A stretch of 41,023 nt of DNA from the NCBI GenBank assembly GCA_010672965.1, contig JAAHFN010000044.1, positions 14,127 through 55,149 on the forward strand. Reading direction: 5' to 3'. Positions 33,850 to 41,023 of this stretch are shown one piece after another. The position numbers and the translations under genes are program-made. Each line of letters opens with the position of its first letter. The stretch's first letter is position 1. This DNA comes from Oscillatoria sp. SIO1A7 (GTDB lineage Bacteria > Cyanobacteriota > Cyanobacteriia > Cyanobacteriales > Laspinemataceae). The notes beneath the pieces were generated by a model. It had not been told where the DNA came from, made no database searches, and was given only the letters and a program-made list of their open reading frames with translations.

Positions 33850-36800
33850 ATGAGCAAGGCAAATACAACTACCCCTGCCAAAGGGAACATTTTAGTGGTT
33901 GACGATACCCCGGCAAATTTGCAACTTTTAACTGGGTTGCTGTCCGAGCAAGGGTATAAGGTGCGCATTGCGCCCAATGGAACCCTTGCACTCGGGTCGG
34001 CGCGCTCCGCGTCCCCCGATTTAATTTTGCTGGATATTATGATGCCAGATCTTGATGGCTATGAAGTATGCGCCCAATTAAAGGCAGATGAAAAAACTCG
34101 GGATATTCCCATTATTTTTCTGAGCGCCCTGGGAGAGGTATTCGATAAAGTAAAAGCTTTTGAAGCGGGTGGGGTTGATTATATTACCAAGCCATTTGAG
34201 GTGGCAGAAGTGGCGGTTCGGATTGAGAATCAACTCAAACTCGGGCGATTGCAAAAGCAACTGGCTCGGGAAAATATAAGGCTGCAAAAAGAAATAAGCG
34301 ATCGCATCGCCGCAGAAGAAACTCTGCGCGATCGGGCAATAAGACTGGGCAATCAAAACGCAGTTTTAACAGAACTGGCAAAAAAAGAGGCGCTCAATCG
34401 AGGAAATTTTAAGGCAGCGCTCCAGGATATTACCCAAGCAACTGCCCGGGAAATGGGGGTGGAACGAGCCAGCGTATGGCTCTATGACACCACGGGCAAG
34501 AAAATTCAATGTCTCGATCTGTACGAACGAGAGAGCAATAAACATAGTGCGGGATTAGAACTGCTCGAAGAGAATTATCCTGCTTATTTCCAAGCTTTGG
34601 CATCCGAGGCAATTATAGTGGCACAAGACGCCCAAGCCGACCCCAGAACTAAAGAATTTTCCGAGTCATATTTGACGCCATTTGGCATTGAGTCTATGCT
34701 GGATGCGCCAATTAGGCTGGGGGGCAAAACGGTGGGAGTTTTATGTTTGGAAAATGTTGGGGCTGTTCGTCATTGGACCCCAGAAGACCAAAATTTCGCT
34801 CGCTCCATTGCCGATATCGTCTCTTTGGGACTGGAGGCACGGGAACGCCAACGCTCGGAAGCCGCGAGGCGCTCTTCAGAAGCAAAGTTGGCATCGGCGT
34901 TTCGAGCTTCTCCGGATCCAATAGCTATTAAAACTTTGGCAGAAGGACGCTACATTGAAGTAAATGAAAGCTTTTTGCGTATTTTTGGCTATTTTAGAGA
35001 GGAAATAATTAATTGCGCCAGTCTAGATATTAATATATGGGTCAGTCTAGAAGAGCGGGAACAATTTAGGAAGCAATTGTACGCATCTGGTGTTGTGGGC
35101 AATCAGGAAGTCCGTTTGCGGACTCGCTCTGGGGATGAGAAAACTATGCTAGTCTCGGGAGAAGTAATCGAGCTGGAAGGAGTAGATTGCGTGGTTTGGG
35201 TAAGCAACGATATTAGCGATCGCAAGCAAGCAGAGTCAGAACTGAAGCGAGCCAAAGAAGCAGCAGAAGTAGCGAACCGCGCTAAGAGCGAGTTCTTAGC
35301 AAAAATGAGCCACGAACTGCGCACCCCCCTCAATGCTATTATTGGCTTCACCCAAGTTATCGATAGAAACTTGAGAAGGGCTATAGATCGTAACGTAAAA
35401 TTGCCCCTAGCCGAGATGCTGGAACATATAGGTATCGTCGGTCGTGCGGGAGAGCATTTACTAGAATTAATTAATGATATTCTAGAAATGTCTAAAATAG
35501 AAGCCGGTCGGCTCTCTCTAAACGAAAAAAGCTTCGATCTCTACCGATTGCTGGACAGTTTGGAAGAAATGCTCTCCCTCAAAGCAGCTAATAAAGCTTT
35601 AGAACTAAGCTTCGATATGGCTGGCAATGTCCCCCAATATATCAAAACGGACCAGAGCAAATTGCGCCAGATTTTAATTAATCTCTTAGGCAACGCAATT
35701 AAATACACGGAAGTGGGGGGAGTAAGGCTGCGAGTGAAGGTGGGACAAGGGGACCGGGAGGCCGGGGGACAAGGGGACCGGGGGAGGAGAGATGGGGAAG
35801 GGGACTGGGGTAGGGAAAGTCACCAAGTCCCCAAGTCCCCAAGTCCCCAAGTCTCTCCTCCCCCGGTCCCCTTGTCCCCCGGCCTCCCGGTCCCCTTGTC
35901 CCCGATCTCCCTGTCTCCGGGTCCCCGGGTCTCCCAGTTCCACCTCCTCTTTGAGGTAGAAGACACTGGCTCTGGTATTGCCCCTGAAGAGACGCATCTT
36001 GTTTTTGAGGCTTTTGGACAAACGGAAACAGGTCGAAAGTCTCAGCAAGGAACGGGTCTGGGTTTATCGATTAGCCGCAAATTCGTGGAACTAATGGGAG
36101 GGAATATTACCGTTAGTTCTCATTTGGGACGAGGAACGACATTTGCTTTTGATATTCCCCTTTGTCTGGGAGAGGTGCCGGCAACTCACAAGGCTAAGCG
36201 CTCTGGCTCGGTTATCGGTTTGGTTGAGGGCCAACCGGAATATCGCATCTTAGTGGTTGAGGATGTGCGAGTCAATCGCCTGCTGATGGTTAAGCTCCTC
36301 ACTAAAGTAGGCTTCAAAGTGCAGGAAGCCGTTAACGGTCAAGAAGCCCTAGAGTTGTGGTCGAGCTGGTCTCCGCACCTGATCTGGATGGATATACAAA
36401 TGCCCGTGATGAACGGGTATGAGGCTACGAAACGAATTAAGGCAGATCCAAAAGGTCAAAAGACAGTTATTATTGCCCTGACTGCTAATGCTTTTGAGGA
36501 GGAGCGAGTGGCGATCTTGGCTGCTGGCTGCGATGATTATGCTAGCAAACCTTTTCAGGAGGAGATAATTTTTAGCAAGATGAGCGATCGCCTGGGAGTG
36601 CGCTATATATATGACTTGGATCCCGAAAAGGACAGAAGCCTTTCAGGAGAGAAAAACGATTATTATTCGGACTCGGATGGTTCTAGCTCTCTGTCTGCCT
36701 CGGATCTGGCGATAATGCCCCCCGAATGGCTCGCTCAGCTCAATCGGGCGGCTAGCGAACTCAATGAAAAGGCGGTTTTTAGATTAATAGAGGAAGTGGG

Positions 36801-36906
36801 CGATAACAATAGCTCCCTCAAAAGCGCTTTAGCCGATTTGGTCAATAACTTTCGTCTGGATACGATAGTCGATTTAACCGAACAAGCTGGGGTGGGGAAT
36901 GAATAA
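33850..36906 (+). CDS. REC-GAF-PAS hybrid histidine kinase with C-terminal receiver
   Basis: 1018 residues from the ATG at 33850, three bases after the upstream stop. Order: receiver 1 (about 12-130, Asp62 in LLDIMMPD); coiled segment (130-175); GAF (about 180-335, ERASVWLYDTTGKKIQCLDL, APIRLGGKTVGVLCLENVGA); PAS (about 345-465); HisKA with His488 (SHELRTPLNAIIGF); HATPase_c (LLGNAIKYT, DTGSGIAPEE, GTGLGLSIS); and receiver 2 (about 795-915, Asp848 in LIWMDIQMP). The tail PPEWLAQLNRAASELNEKAV matches the upstream kinase. There is no membrane segment, so it is cytoplasmic and probably receives phosphate from, or acts beside, the CHASE2 kinase. About 65 residues of G-rich then P-rich low-complexity sequence, encoded by a perfect 51-bp inverted repeat and its loop, interrupt HATPase_c exactly where the upstream paralog is interrupted. 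Confidence 0.92.
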   Translation: MSKANTTTPAKGNILVVDDTPANLQLLTGLLSEQGYKVRIAPNGTLALGSARSASPDLILLDIMMPDLDGYEVCAQLKADEKTRDIPIIFLSALGEVFDKVKAFEAGGVDYITKPFEVAEVAVRIENQLKLGRLQKQLARENIRLQKEISDRIAAEETLRDRAIRLGNQNAVLTELAKKEALNRGNFKAALQDITQATAREMGVERASVWLYDTTGKKIQCLDLYERESNKHSAGLELLEENYPAYFQALASEAIIVAQDAQADPRTKEFSESYLTPFGIESMLDAPIRLGGKTVGVLCLENVGAVRHWTPEDQNFARSIADIVSLGLEARERQRSEAARRSSEAKLASAFRASPDPIAIKTLAEGRYIEVNESFLRIFGYFREEIINCASLDINIWVSLEEREQFRKQLYASGVVGNQEVRLRTRSGDEKTMLVSGEVIELEGVDCVVWVSNDISDRKQAESELKRAKEAAEVANRAKSEFLAKMSHELRTPLNAIIGFTQVIDRNLRRAIDRNVKLPLAEMLEHIGIVGRAGEHLLELINDILEMSKIEAGRLSLNEKSFDLYRLLDSLEEMLSLKAANKALELSFDMAGNVPQYIKTDQSKLRQILINLLGNAIKYTEVGGVRLRVKVGQGDREAGGQGDRGRRDGEGDWGRESHQVPKSPSPQVSPPPVPLSPGLPVPLSPISLSPGPRVSQFHLLFEVEDTGSGIAPEETHLVFEAFGQTETGRKSQQGTGLGLSISRKFVELMGGNITVSSHLGRGTTFAFDIPLCLGEVPATHKAKRSGSVIGLVEGQPEYRILVVEDVRVNRLLMVKLLTKVGFKVQEAVNGQEALELWSSWSPHLIWMDIQMPVMNGYEATKRIKADPKGQKTVIIALTANAFEEERVAILAAGCDDYASKPFQEEIIFSKMSDRLGVRYIYDLDPEKDRSLSGEKNDYYSDSDGSSSLSASDLAIMPPEWLAQLNRAASELNEKAVFRLIEEVGDNNSSLKSALADLVNNFRLDTIVDLTEQAGVGNE
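35742..35902. repeat. Perfect 51-bp inverted repeat inside kinase coding sequence
   Basis: The left arm is 35742-35792 (from GGGACAAGGGGACCGGG to GGGGGAGGAGAGA). The right arm is 35852-35902 and is its exact reverse complement (from TCTCTCCTCCCCCGG to CCCCTTGTCCC). The 59-base loop contains three CCCCAAGT units. The left arm translates as GDREAGGQGDRGRRD and the right as SPPPVPLSPGLPVPL. Confidence 0.95.
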
Positions 36907-38068
36907 CGATCCAAAATCGGCATCCGCAGAAGAGTTGGCCACTAAAGGCAATCTTCTTATTGTTGACGATACGCCTGACAATCTGCGCTTGTTATCGGCG
37001 ATGCTTGCCGAACAGGGCTATGAAGTTCGTAAGGCGATTAACGGCAAGATGGCACTGATCGCTGTCCAGGCAGATCCGCCGGAGCTGATTTTACTGGATA
37101 TTATGATGCCAGGGATGAATGGTTATCAAGTCTGCGAAAAGCTCAAGGCTTCAAAGAAAACTGCAGAAATTCCCGTTATTTTTTTGAGCGCTCTAGACGA
37201 CGCGAACGATAAGGTAAAGGCTTTTGCCGTTGGTGGGGTAGATTACATTACCAAACCATTTCAGTTTTCAGAAGTCTTGGCAAGGGTGGAAAATCACCTG
37301 ACTATTATAAGATTGCAAAAGCAACTTCAGGAAAAAAATCTACTCCTAGAACAATTGAATGGGGAGCTGGAACGGTCGAACTCAGATCTGGAACAGTTTG
37401 CCTATATCGTATCCCACGACCTCCAGGCTCCTCTGCAAGGAATTGTTGGCAGCGCCGATATGCTGTCTTGGAAATACGAGAACGTTCTCGGTGCCGATGG
37501 CGATCGCTATGTTAATCAGATTGTCGATGCTGCCTTCCGAATGAAGAATCTCATTCAGGATTTGCTAGCCTATTCCCGAGTAGGAAAAGGTTCTCTAGAT
37601 TTTCAACCCAACGATTGCCAAGAAATATTAGAAGAAGTGCTGAGCAATTTGCAAGCCGATATTGATGCCAGCGGTGCTACTATCTCCTATGAAGATATGC
37701 CAGATATGCCGATCGCGATTGGGAATAAGACCCAACTGATACAGCTTTTTCAAAATACCCTCAGCAATGCTATCAAGTTTCGACGGCCCGAAGTTACCCC
37801 GGAAATAAAAATTTTGGCAACTCTGCAAAGCGATCGCTCTTGGCTTTTCAGTATCAGCGACAATGGCATCGGGATCGCCTCCCAAAACCTCGAACTTATT
37901 TTTGAGATTTTCCAGCGCCTGCACAAGTCAGACGACTATCCCGGCACTGGCATAGGGATGACTATCTGTAAAAAAATTGTCGAGCTGCATGGGGGAAAGA
38001 TTTGGGTGGAATCCAAACTAGACCGGGGTACCACAGTTTTCTTCACTCTTCCTTCGGAGCTGTCTTAA
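36899..38068 (+). CDS. REC-histidine kinase (phytochrome-kinase-like output)
   Basis: 389 residues. The ATG at 36899 overlaps the end of the upstream gene by eight bases and follows GGTGGGG. The receiver domain (about 18-135) has Asp67 in LLDIMMPGMNG. A coiled segment (about 140-160, LQEKNLLLEQLNGELERSNS) leads into a HisKA domain of the cyanobacterial phytochrome type, with His173 in VSHDLQAPLQGIVG. HATPase_c follows (NTLSNAIKF, DNGIGIASQN, GTGIGMTICKKIVELHGG) and is uninterrupted, unlike in the two upstream kinases. The protein is soluble; as last gene of the operon it may be phosphorylated on Asp67 by the upstream kinases and pass the signal on. The TAA stop begins a TTTTTAG heptamer run. 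Confidence 0.92.
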   Translation: MNNDPKSASAEELATKGNLLIVDDTPDNLRLLSAMLAEQGYEVRKAINGKMALIAVQADPPELILLDIMMPGMNGYQVCEKLKASKKTAEIPVIFLSALDDANDKVKAFAVGGVDYITKPFQFSEVLARVENHLTIIRLQKQLQEKNLLLEQLNGELERSNSDLEQFAYIVSHDLQAPLQGIVGSADMLSWKYENVLGADGDRYVNQIVDAAFRMKNLIQDLLAYSRVGKGSLDFQPNDCQEILEEVLSNLQADIDASGATISYEDMPDMPIAIGNKTQLIQLFQNTLSNAIKFRRPEVTPEIKILATLQSDRSWLFSISDNGIGIASQNLELIFEIFQRLHKSDDYPGTGIGMTICKKIVELHGGKIWVESKLDRGTTVFFTLPSELS

Positions 38069-38100
38069 GTTTTTAGTTTTTAGTTCTTAGTTTTTTATAG
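38066..38100. repeat. Heptamer repeat TTTTTAG at stop codon
   Basis: The units TTTTTAG, TTTTTAG, TTCTTAG and TTTTTTA follow directly from the TAA stop of the kinase gene. Confidence 0.8.
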
Positions 38101-38153
38101 GGTTTTATTGTAGGTAGTCTCCTGCATTTGGGTAGCGCTTAGTCAGAGACTAA

Positions 38154-38199
38154 TTTTGACTTATTACCTTGAGACTTTTGACTTGCGCGTAGCGCTATA
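38154..38199. repeat. Dispersed 46-bp repeat ending in GCGCGTAGCGCTATA
   Basis: It starts TTTTGACTTATTACCTTGAG and ends GACTTGCGCGTAGCGCTATA. A copy with one difference lies at 16044-16089, and partial copies at 14210-14402 and 18494-18530. The end supplies the stop codon of the minus-strand gene at 38195. Confidence 0.85.
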
Positions 38200-38515
38200 A
38201 TATTTGCTCTGGTGTCAAATCCTCAAGCAATCCCGAGTTAGGCTCTAGCTGCTCTAGCTCTATCTCCCCCAGAATTTCCTCCATTAGATCGCTATCGGCC
38301 ATGTCTCCGAATTCGTCTGGGGAAAAATTACTTTCTTTTGAAGGAATTACAACGTCGATCGCCTCCCCTGGGTCTAGGCTTTCCAAGACCGGATTTCCTT
38401 TAATTATATTTTCGATAAGAGGCGAAGAGCCTTTTGTACCCTTTTTACTTTTTTTAAGTTTTTTAAGCTTTTTAAGTTTTTTAATTGCCTTTTGGTAACT
38501 GGTAACTTTTCGCAT
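38195..38515 (-). CDS. Small hypothetical protein, basic N-terminus and acidic C-terminus
   Basis: 106 residues. The ATG at 38515 is preferred because GGAG lies six bases upstream; a TTG four codons earlier is possible. The N-terminal 30 residues are strongly basic (KAIKKLKKLKKLKKSKKGTK), encoded by CTTTTTAA-type DNA repeats, and the remainder is strongly acidic (SDLMEEILGEIELEQLEPNS). No family is recognised, and no signal peptide or membrane segment is seen. The order of a charged head, a Gly-rich link (KGTKGSSP) and an acidic tail could fit a nucleic-acid- or partner-binding protein, or a peptide-maturation substrate; neither is shown by the sequence. The TAG stop falls inside a dispersed repeat. 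The good ribosome site and balanced codon use support a real gene. Confidence 0.6.
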   Translation of the reverse strand: MRKVTSYQKAIKKLKKLKKLKKSKKGTKGSSPLIENIIKGNPVLESLDPGEAIDVVIPSKESNFSPDEFGDMADSDLMEEILGEIELEQLEPNSGLLEDLTPEQIL

Positions 38516-38630
38516 GACATTCTCCAAAGCTGTATTCGTTCTTTTATTGTAGGATATTTACAGATCGATCGCGATCGGTTTAATTTATAAAAAGATCTGG
38601 CATTAGCCTGGATGTATTGATTTTATTAAA

Positions 38631-39109
38631 CGGATGGGTTGGCAACGGATGGGTAACCGATGTAACGGATGGGCTGGCAACGGATGGCTTGGCAACGGAT
38701 GGGTAACTGATGTAACGGATGGGCTGGCAACAGATGGCTTGGCAACGGATGGGTAACCGATGGATCGGATGTAACGGATGGCTTGGCAACGGATGGGTAA
38801 CCGATGGATCGGATGTAACGGATGGATTGGCAACGGATGGGTAACCGATGGATCGGATGTAACGGATGGATTGGCAACGGATGGGTAACCGATGGATCGG
38901 ATGTAACGGATGGATTGGCAACGGATGGGTAACCGATGGATCGGATGTAACGGATGGATTGGCAACGGATGGGTAACCGATGGATCGGATGTAACGGATG
39001 GATTGACAACAGATGGCTTGGCAACGGATGGGTTGGCAACGGATGGGTAACCGATGGATCGGATGGGTTGGCAACGGATGGGTAACTGATGTAACGGATG
39101 GGTTGGCAA
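38631..39109. repeat. Tandem repeat block, 44-bp unit
   Basis: The core unit (GGCAACGGATGGGTAACCGA then TGGATCGGATGTAACGGATGGATT) repeats perfectly about four times between about 38826 and 39000, with degenerate and shortened versions on both sides. It is built from CGGATGG sub-motifs. The period is not a multiple of three, and all three minus-strand frames are open for more than 160 codons, so these frames are a by-product of the repeat and are not annotated as genes. Confidence 0.93.
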
Positions 39110-39347
39110 GACTTACGCAGGAACATCCCTGGGACGCGCCCTCCTTTCAAAGGAATTACATATCGCGAGCTGCATAGTATAAGTAGCTCTTTTGGGCTTC
39201 TTGCAGATTCGCCGCTCTCTCTGACTCTCCCCCATCTCCCCCCTATCCCCCATCTCCCCACACCCCACACCCTACACCGTAGGCGGCCCTACACTGTAGG
39301 CGGCCCTACACCGTAGGCGGCCCTACACCCTACACCCTAATTTTTAT
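39110..39347. repeat. Low-complexity repeats upstream of glycoside hydrolase gene
   Basis: CTCCCCCATCTCCCC-type sequence (about 39227-39258) is followed by CACACCCCACACCCTACAC and by three units of CGTAGGCGGCCCTACAC (39278-39330). Motifs of the same type appear in reverse orientation after the gene (40834-40890). Confidence 0.8.
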
Positions 39348-40814
39348 ATGCAAACTCTTCCCGAAGCGTATAACAGCGCAATTCAACATCAGGAAAAAGG
39401 CAATCTCCAAGAAGCAGAGCGGATTTATCGTCTGATTCTGCAACAAAAATTGGACTATGCTGAGGCCAATAAGCTTTATGCCGAAGTCTATACGCGACTG
39501 GGGCGCATCTATTATCAACAGGAAAAATTAGAGGAAGCTCTCGCTGCTTGCCGCCAAGCTATCCAGAACGACCCGGGTTTGGCGGAAACCTATGCGACTC
39601 TGGGAGATATTCTGGAAGCAAAGGGAGAGATTCCTGCTGCAGTTCGCAGCTATGAAAAAGCGATCGCTCTTAAACCGGATTTTGCCCAAGTCCATTTCAA
39701 CCACGGCGACTTGCTGACTCGTCAAGGCCAAAAAGATGCCGCTACAAAAAGCTACTATACTGCTGCGATCGCGACTTATCCTAATTTGGCAATAGATCTG
39801 CATTTCAACTCGACTTTAACCTACGGCCACAATATCATGTGGGATCCTTGGCTGCTCCAGGATGGCGATCTCTATCACCTTTGCTATTTAACTGGGCAGC
39901 GACATGTCCAGCCTTTTTGGAAACAAGGGGAAGTCAGCGCCGCAGTTTCTTCAGACTTAAAAAACTGGCAATATCAAGGCAATATTCTCAAGCCCGGTCA
40001 GAACCATTACTGGCAAGCAGACAATATCTGCGCCGGAAGCCTTTATAAAGATAATCAAACCTACTATCTTTTTTACTCGACTTCAGTCTATAAAGAAGAT
40101 GGGGTAGAGCAGACCGTAGGCTTGGCCTCATCTCCAGATGGAGTTAACTGGAATTTTCGCCCCACTCCGCTGCTGAAACCAGAACCCCGCTGGTATGGCG
40201 CGTCAACTCGCCCGGGCTGCGAACCGAGCGATCCGCTCAATAATATTATTCAGTTTCGGGATCCTTATGTGGTGAAAGACCCGGAAAGCGGCAAGTATTA
40301 TATGTATATCACCGCAGTCGCCGCCAGAGATGTATCTACTTCTTTGTCATATAAAGGATGTATCGGTCTGGCAGTGGCAGATAAAATCGACGGACCTTAT
40401 CAATGCTTGCCTCCAGCAGCGGAGGCTCTTTTGGCAGGAACGGAAGAGTCTATTTATTACGAGCTGGAACGACCGCAGGTTATTTTTCAAAATGGCCGCT
40501 ATTATTTATTTTTCTCGTCCTGGGCGCGATGGGTAAATCGCAAATGGATTGAGCGAGTCGGCTCCGATGGGATTAGCGATTCTTCTATTTATTGCTATGT
40601 CAGCGATCGCATTGCCGGTCCGTTTAAGCCTTTAAGCGAAAAACCAATAGTATTGGGCAGCGATCGCACGGGCTTGTATGGAACGCAATTTATCGCCAAC
40701 CCGCAAAAAAATGGCTGGCTCGCCTATGGCTGGAATTATAAAAGTAAAACCCTGGAAGTTTCAGACCGCTTTCCCGTCATTTGGGAAGGCGATCGGATTG
40801 AAATTTTAGTTTAG
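39348..40814 (+). CDS. TPR / GH32-GH68-like glycoside hydrolase fusion
   Basis: 488 residues from the ATG at 39348; no clear ribosome site. Residues 1-150 form about four TPR repeats (LGRIYYQQEKLEEALAACRQ, TLGDILEAKGEIPAAVRSYE). Residues about 160-488 have the features of a five-bladed beta-propeller glycosidase of clan GH-J or a related clan: the nucleophile-like Asp166 in MWDPWLLQDGDLYHL, the transition-state-like Asp305 in FRDPYVVKD, and the acid/base-like Glu374 in YELERPQV. The WDxW, RDP and ERP spacing resembles GH68 and GH32 fructan and sucrose enzymes; GH43 is an alternative. There is no signal peptide, so it is likely cytoplasmic. The substrate cannot be read from sequence, and a TPR fusion is unusual for this fold. 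It may act on a sugar in a protein-bound complex (inference). Confidence 0.8.
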   Translation: MQTLPEAYNSAIQHQEKGNLQEAERIYRLILQQKLDYAEANKLYAEVYTRLGRIYYQQEKLEEALAACRQAIQNDPGLAETYATLGDILEAKGEIPAAVRSYEKAIALKPDFAQVHFNHGDLLTRQGQKDAATKSYYTAAIATYPNLAIDLHFNSTLTYGHNIMWDPWLLQDGDLYHLCYLTGQRHVQPFWKQGEVSAAVSSDLKNWQYQGNILKPGQNHYWQADNICAGSLYKDNQTYYLFYSTSVYKEDGVEQTVGLASSPDGVNWNFRPTPLLKPEPRWYGASTRPGCEPSDPLNNIIQFRDPYVVKDPESGKYYMYITAVAARDVSTSLSYKGCIGLAVADKIDGPYQCLPPAAEALLAGTEESIYYELERPQVIFQNGRYYLFFSSWARWVNRKWIERVGSDGISDSSIYCYVSDRIAGPFKPLSEKPIVLGSDRTGLYGTQFIANPQKNGWLAYGWNYKSKTLEVSDRFPVIWEGDRIEILV

Positions 40815-40830
40815 GGAATTGGGCAAAAAC

Positions 40831-40890
40831 TAGGGTGTGGGGTGTAGGGTGTGGGGTGTAGGGAGAAGAGAGATGGGGGAGGGTGGAGAG
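40831..40890. repeat. GGGTGTGGGGTGTAG repeat downstream of glycoside hydrolase gene
   Basis: Tandem GGGTGTGGGGTGTA units are followed by GAGATGGGGGAGGG. They are the reverse complement in type of the low-complexity DNA upstream of the gene. A similar GGGTGTAGGGTGTGGGG tract lies at about 29124-29148. Confidence 0.8.
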
Positions 40891-40912
40891 ACTTGTAACC
40901 CACATTTCGCAC

Positions 40913-40942
40913 GACAAATGTAGTACAAAAACTACATTTGTC
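40913..40942 (+). terminator. Hairpin after glycoside hydrolase gene
   Basis: Perfect 12-bp arms GACAAATGTAGT and ACTACATTTGTC enclose the loop ACAAAA, with TTTCTC after. It may terminate transcription about 100 bases beyond the stop, or mark the end of a mobile element that continues outside the window. Bases 40943-41023 show nothing further. Confidence 0.45.
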
Positions 40943-41023
40943 TTTCTCAGCTTCTTAATGCCTCAAAAAAAGCATCCGTATTGAAAATTTTTGTTGAATA
41001 ACTCCCATTAATCTCAACTTGGT

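Noticed and set aside
38631-39109. Possible CRISPR array
   Set aside because: Units are continuous, with no unique spacers of constant length and no nearby cas genes.
38580-39270. Long minus-strand frames of 164, 168 and 214 codons (HPLHPIHRLPIRCQ repeats)
   Set aside because: All three frames stay open because the 44-bp tandem repeat lacks stops on that strand. The unit is not a multiple of three and there is no ribosome site.

Overview
The window reads as chromosomal DNA of a filamentous (Oscillatoriales-like) cyanobacterium. The evidence is the very frequent HIP1 octamer GCGATCGC, heptanucleotide short tandem repeats (AAAAGTC/AAAAGTT, CAAAACT, GAATTTT), typically cyanobacterial families (DUF928, CHAT, CHASE2, two-partner-secretion exoproteins, DUF4347) and cyanobactin-type precursor peptides. 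The genus cannot be fixed from the window alone. No rRNA, tRNA, IS transposase or CRISPR array was recognised.

Layout. (1) 1-9951: three paralogous secreted beta-helix/RTX proteins in a row. The first is cut by the window edge and shares 722 identical bases with the third; the third carries an N-terminal DUF4347 domain. (2) 10606-12555: a CHASE2 adenylate cyclase. (3) 12553-14402: a repeat-rich interval that holds, on the minus strand, three short precursor peptides. They have a near-identical PatE-like leader (LAELSEEAL), hypervariable Cys-containing cores and a common SFDGD tail. This is the most exciting content of the window; no cyanobactin protease, macrocyclase or heterocyclase gene lies beside them. 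(4) 14689-29087: a DUF928 protein, a minus-strand CHAT protein, a membrane protein with an internal repeat, a pilin-GH-like exported protein, a large TPS-type exoprotein, a TPR-CHAT protein and a second DUF928 protein. (5) 29287-38068: a tight three-gene two-component operon (CHASE2-PAS4 hybrid kinase; REC-GAF-PAS hybrid kinase; REC-kinase). (6) 38195-40814: a small acidic protein, a 44-bp tandem repeat block and a TPR-glycoside hydrolase (GH32/68-like) fusion.

How the genes may work together (inference): CHASE2 sensors, CHAT caspase-like proteases, DUF928 proteins and a TPS exoprotein lie side by side, and CHASE2, CHAT and DUF928 are each present twice. This suggests a duplicated envelope sensing and surface-protein module.

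A second theme is repeat invasion of genes. Simple repeats start at or contain the stop codons of six genes. Two adjacent hybrid kinases have unrelated repeat inserts at the same point of their ATP-binding domains, one of them a perfect 51-bp inverted repeat. A 134-bp palindromic repeat occurs twice in frame near the N-terminus of the TPR-CHAT protein. Three copies of a 127-150 bp element with TATAGCGG termini look like a MITE family.
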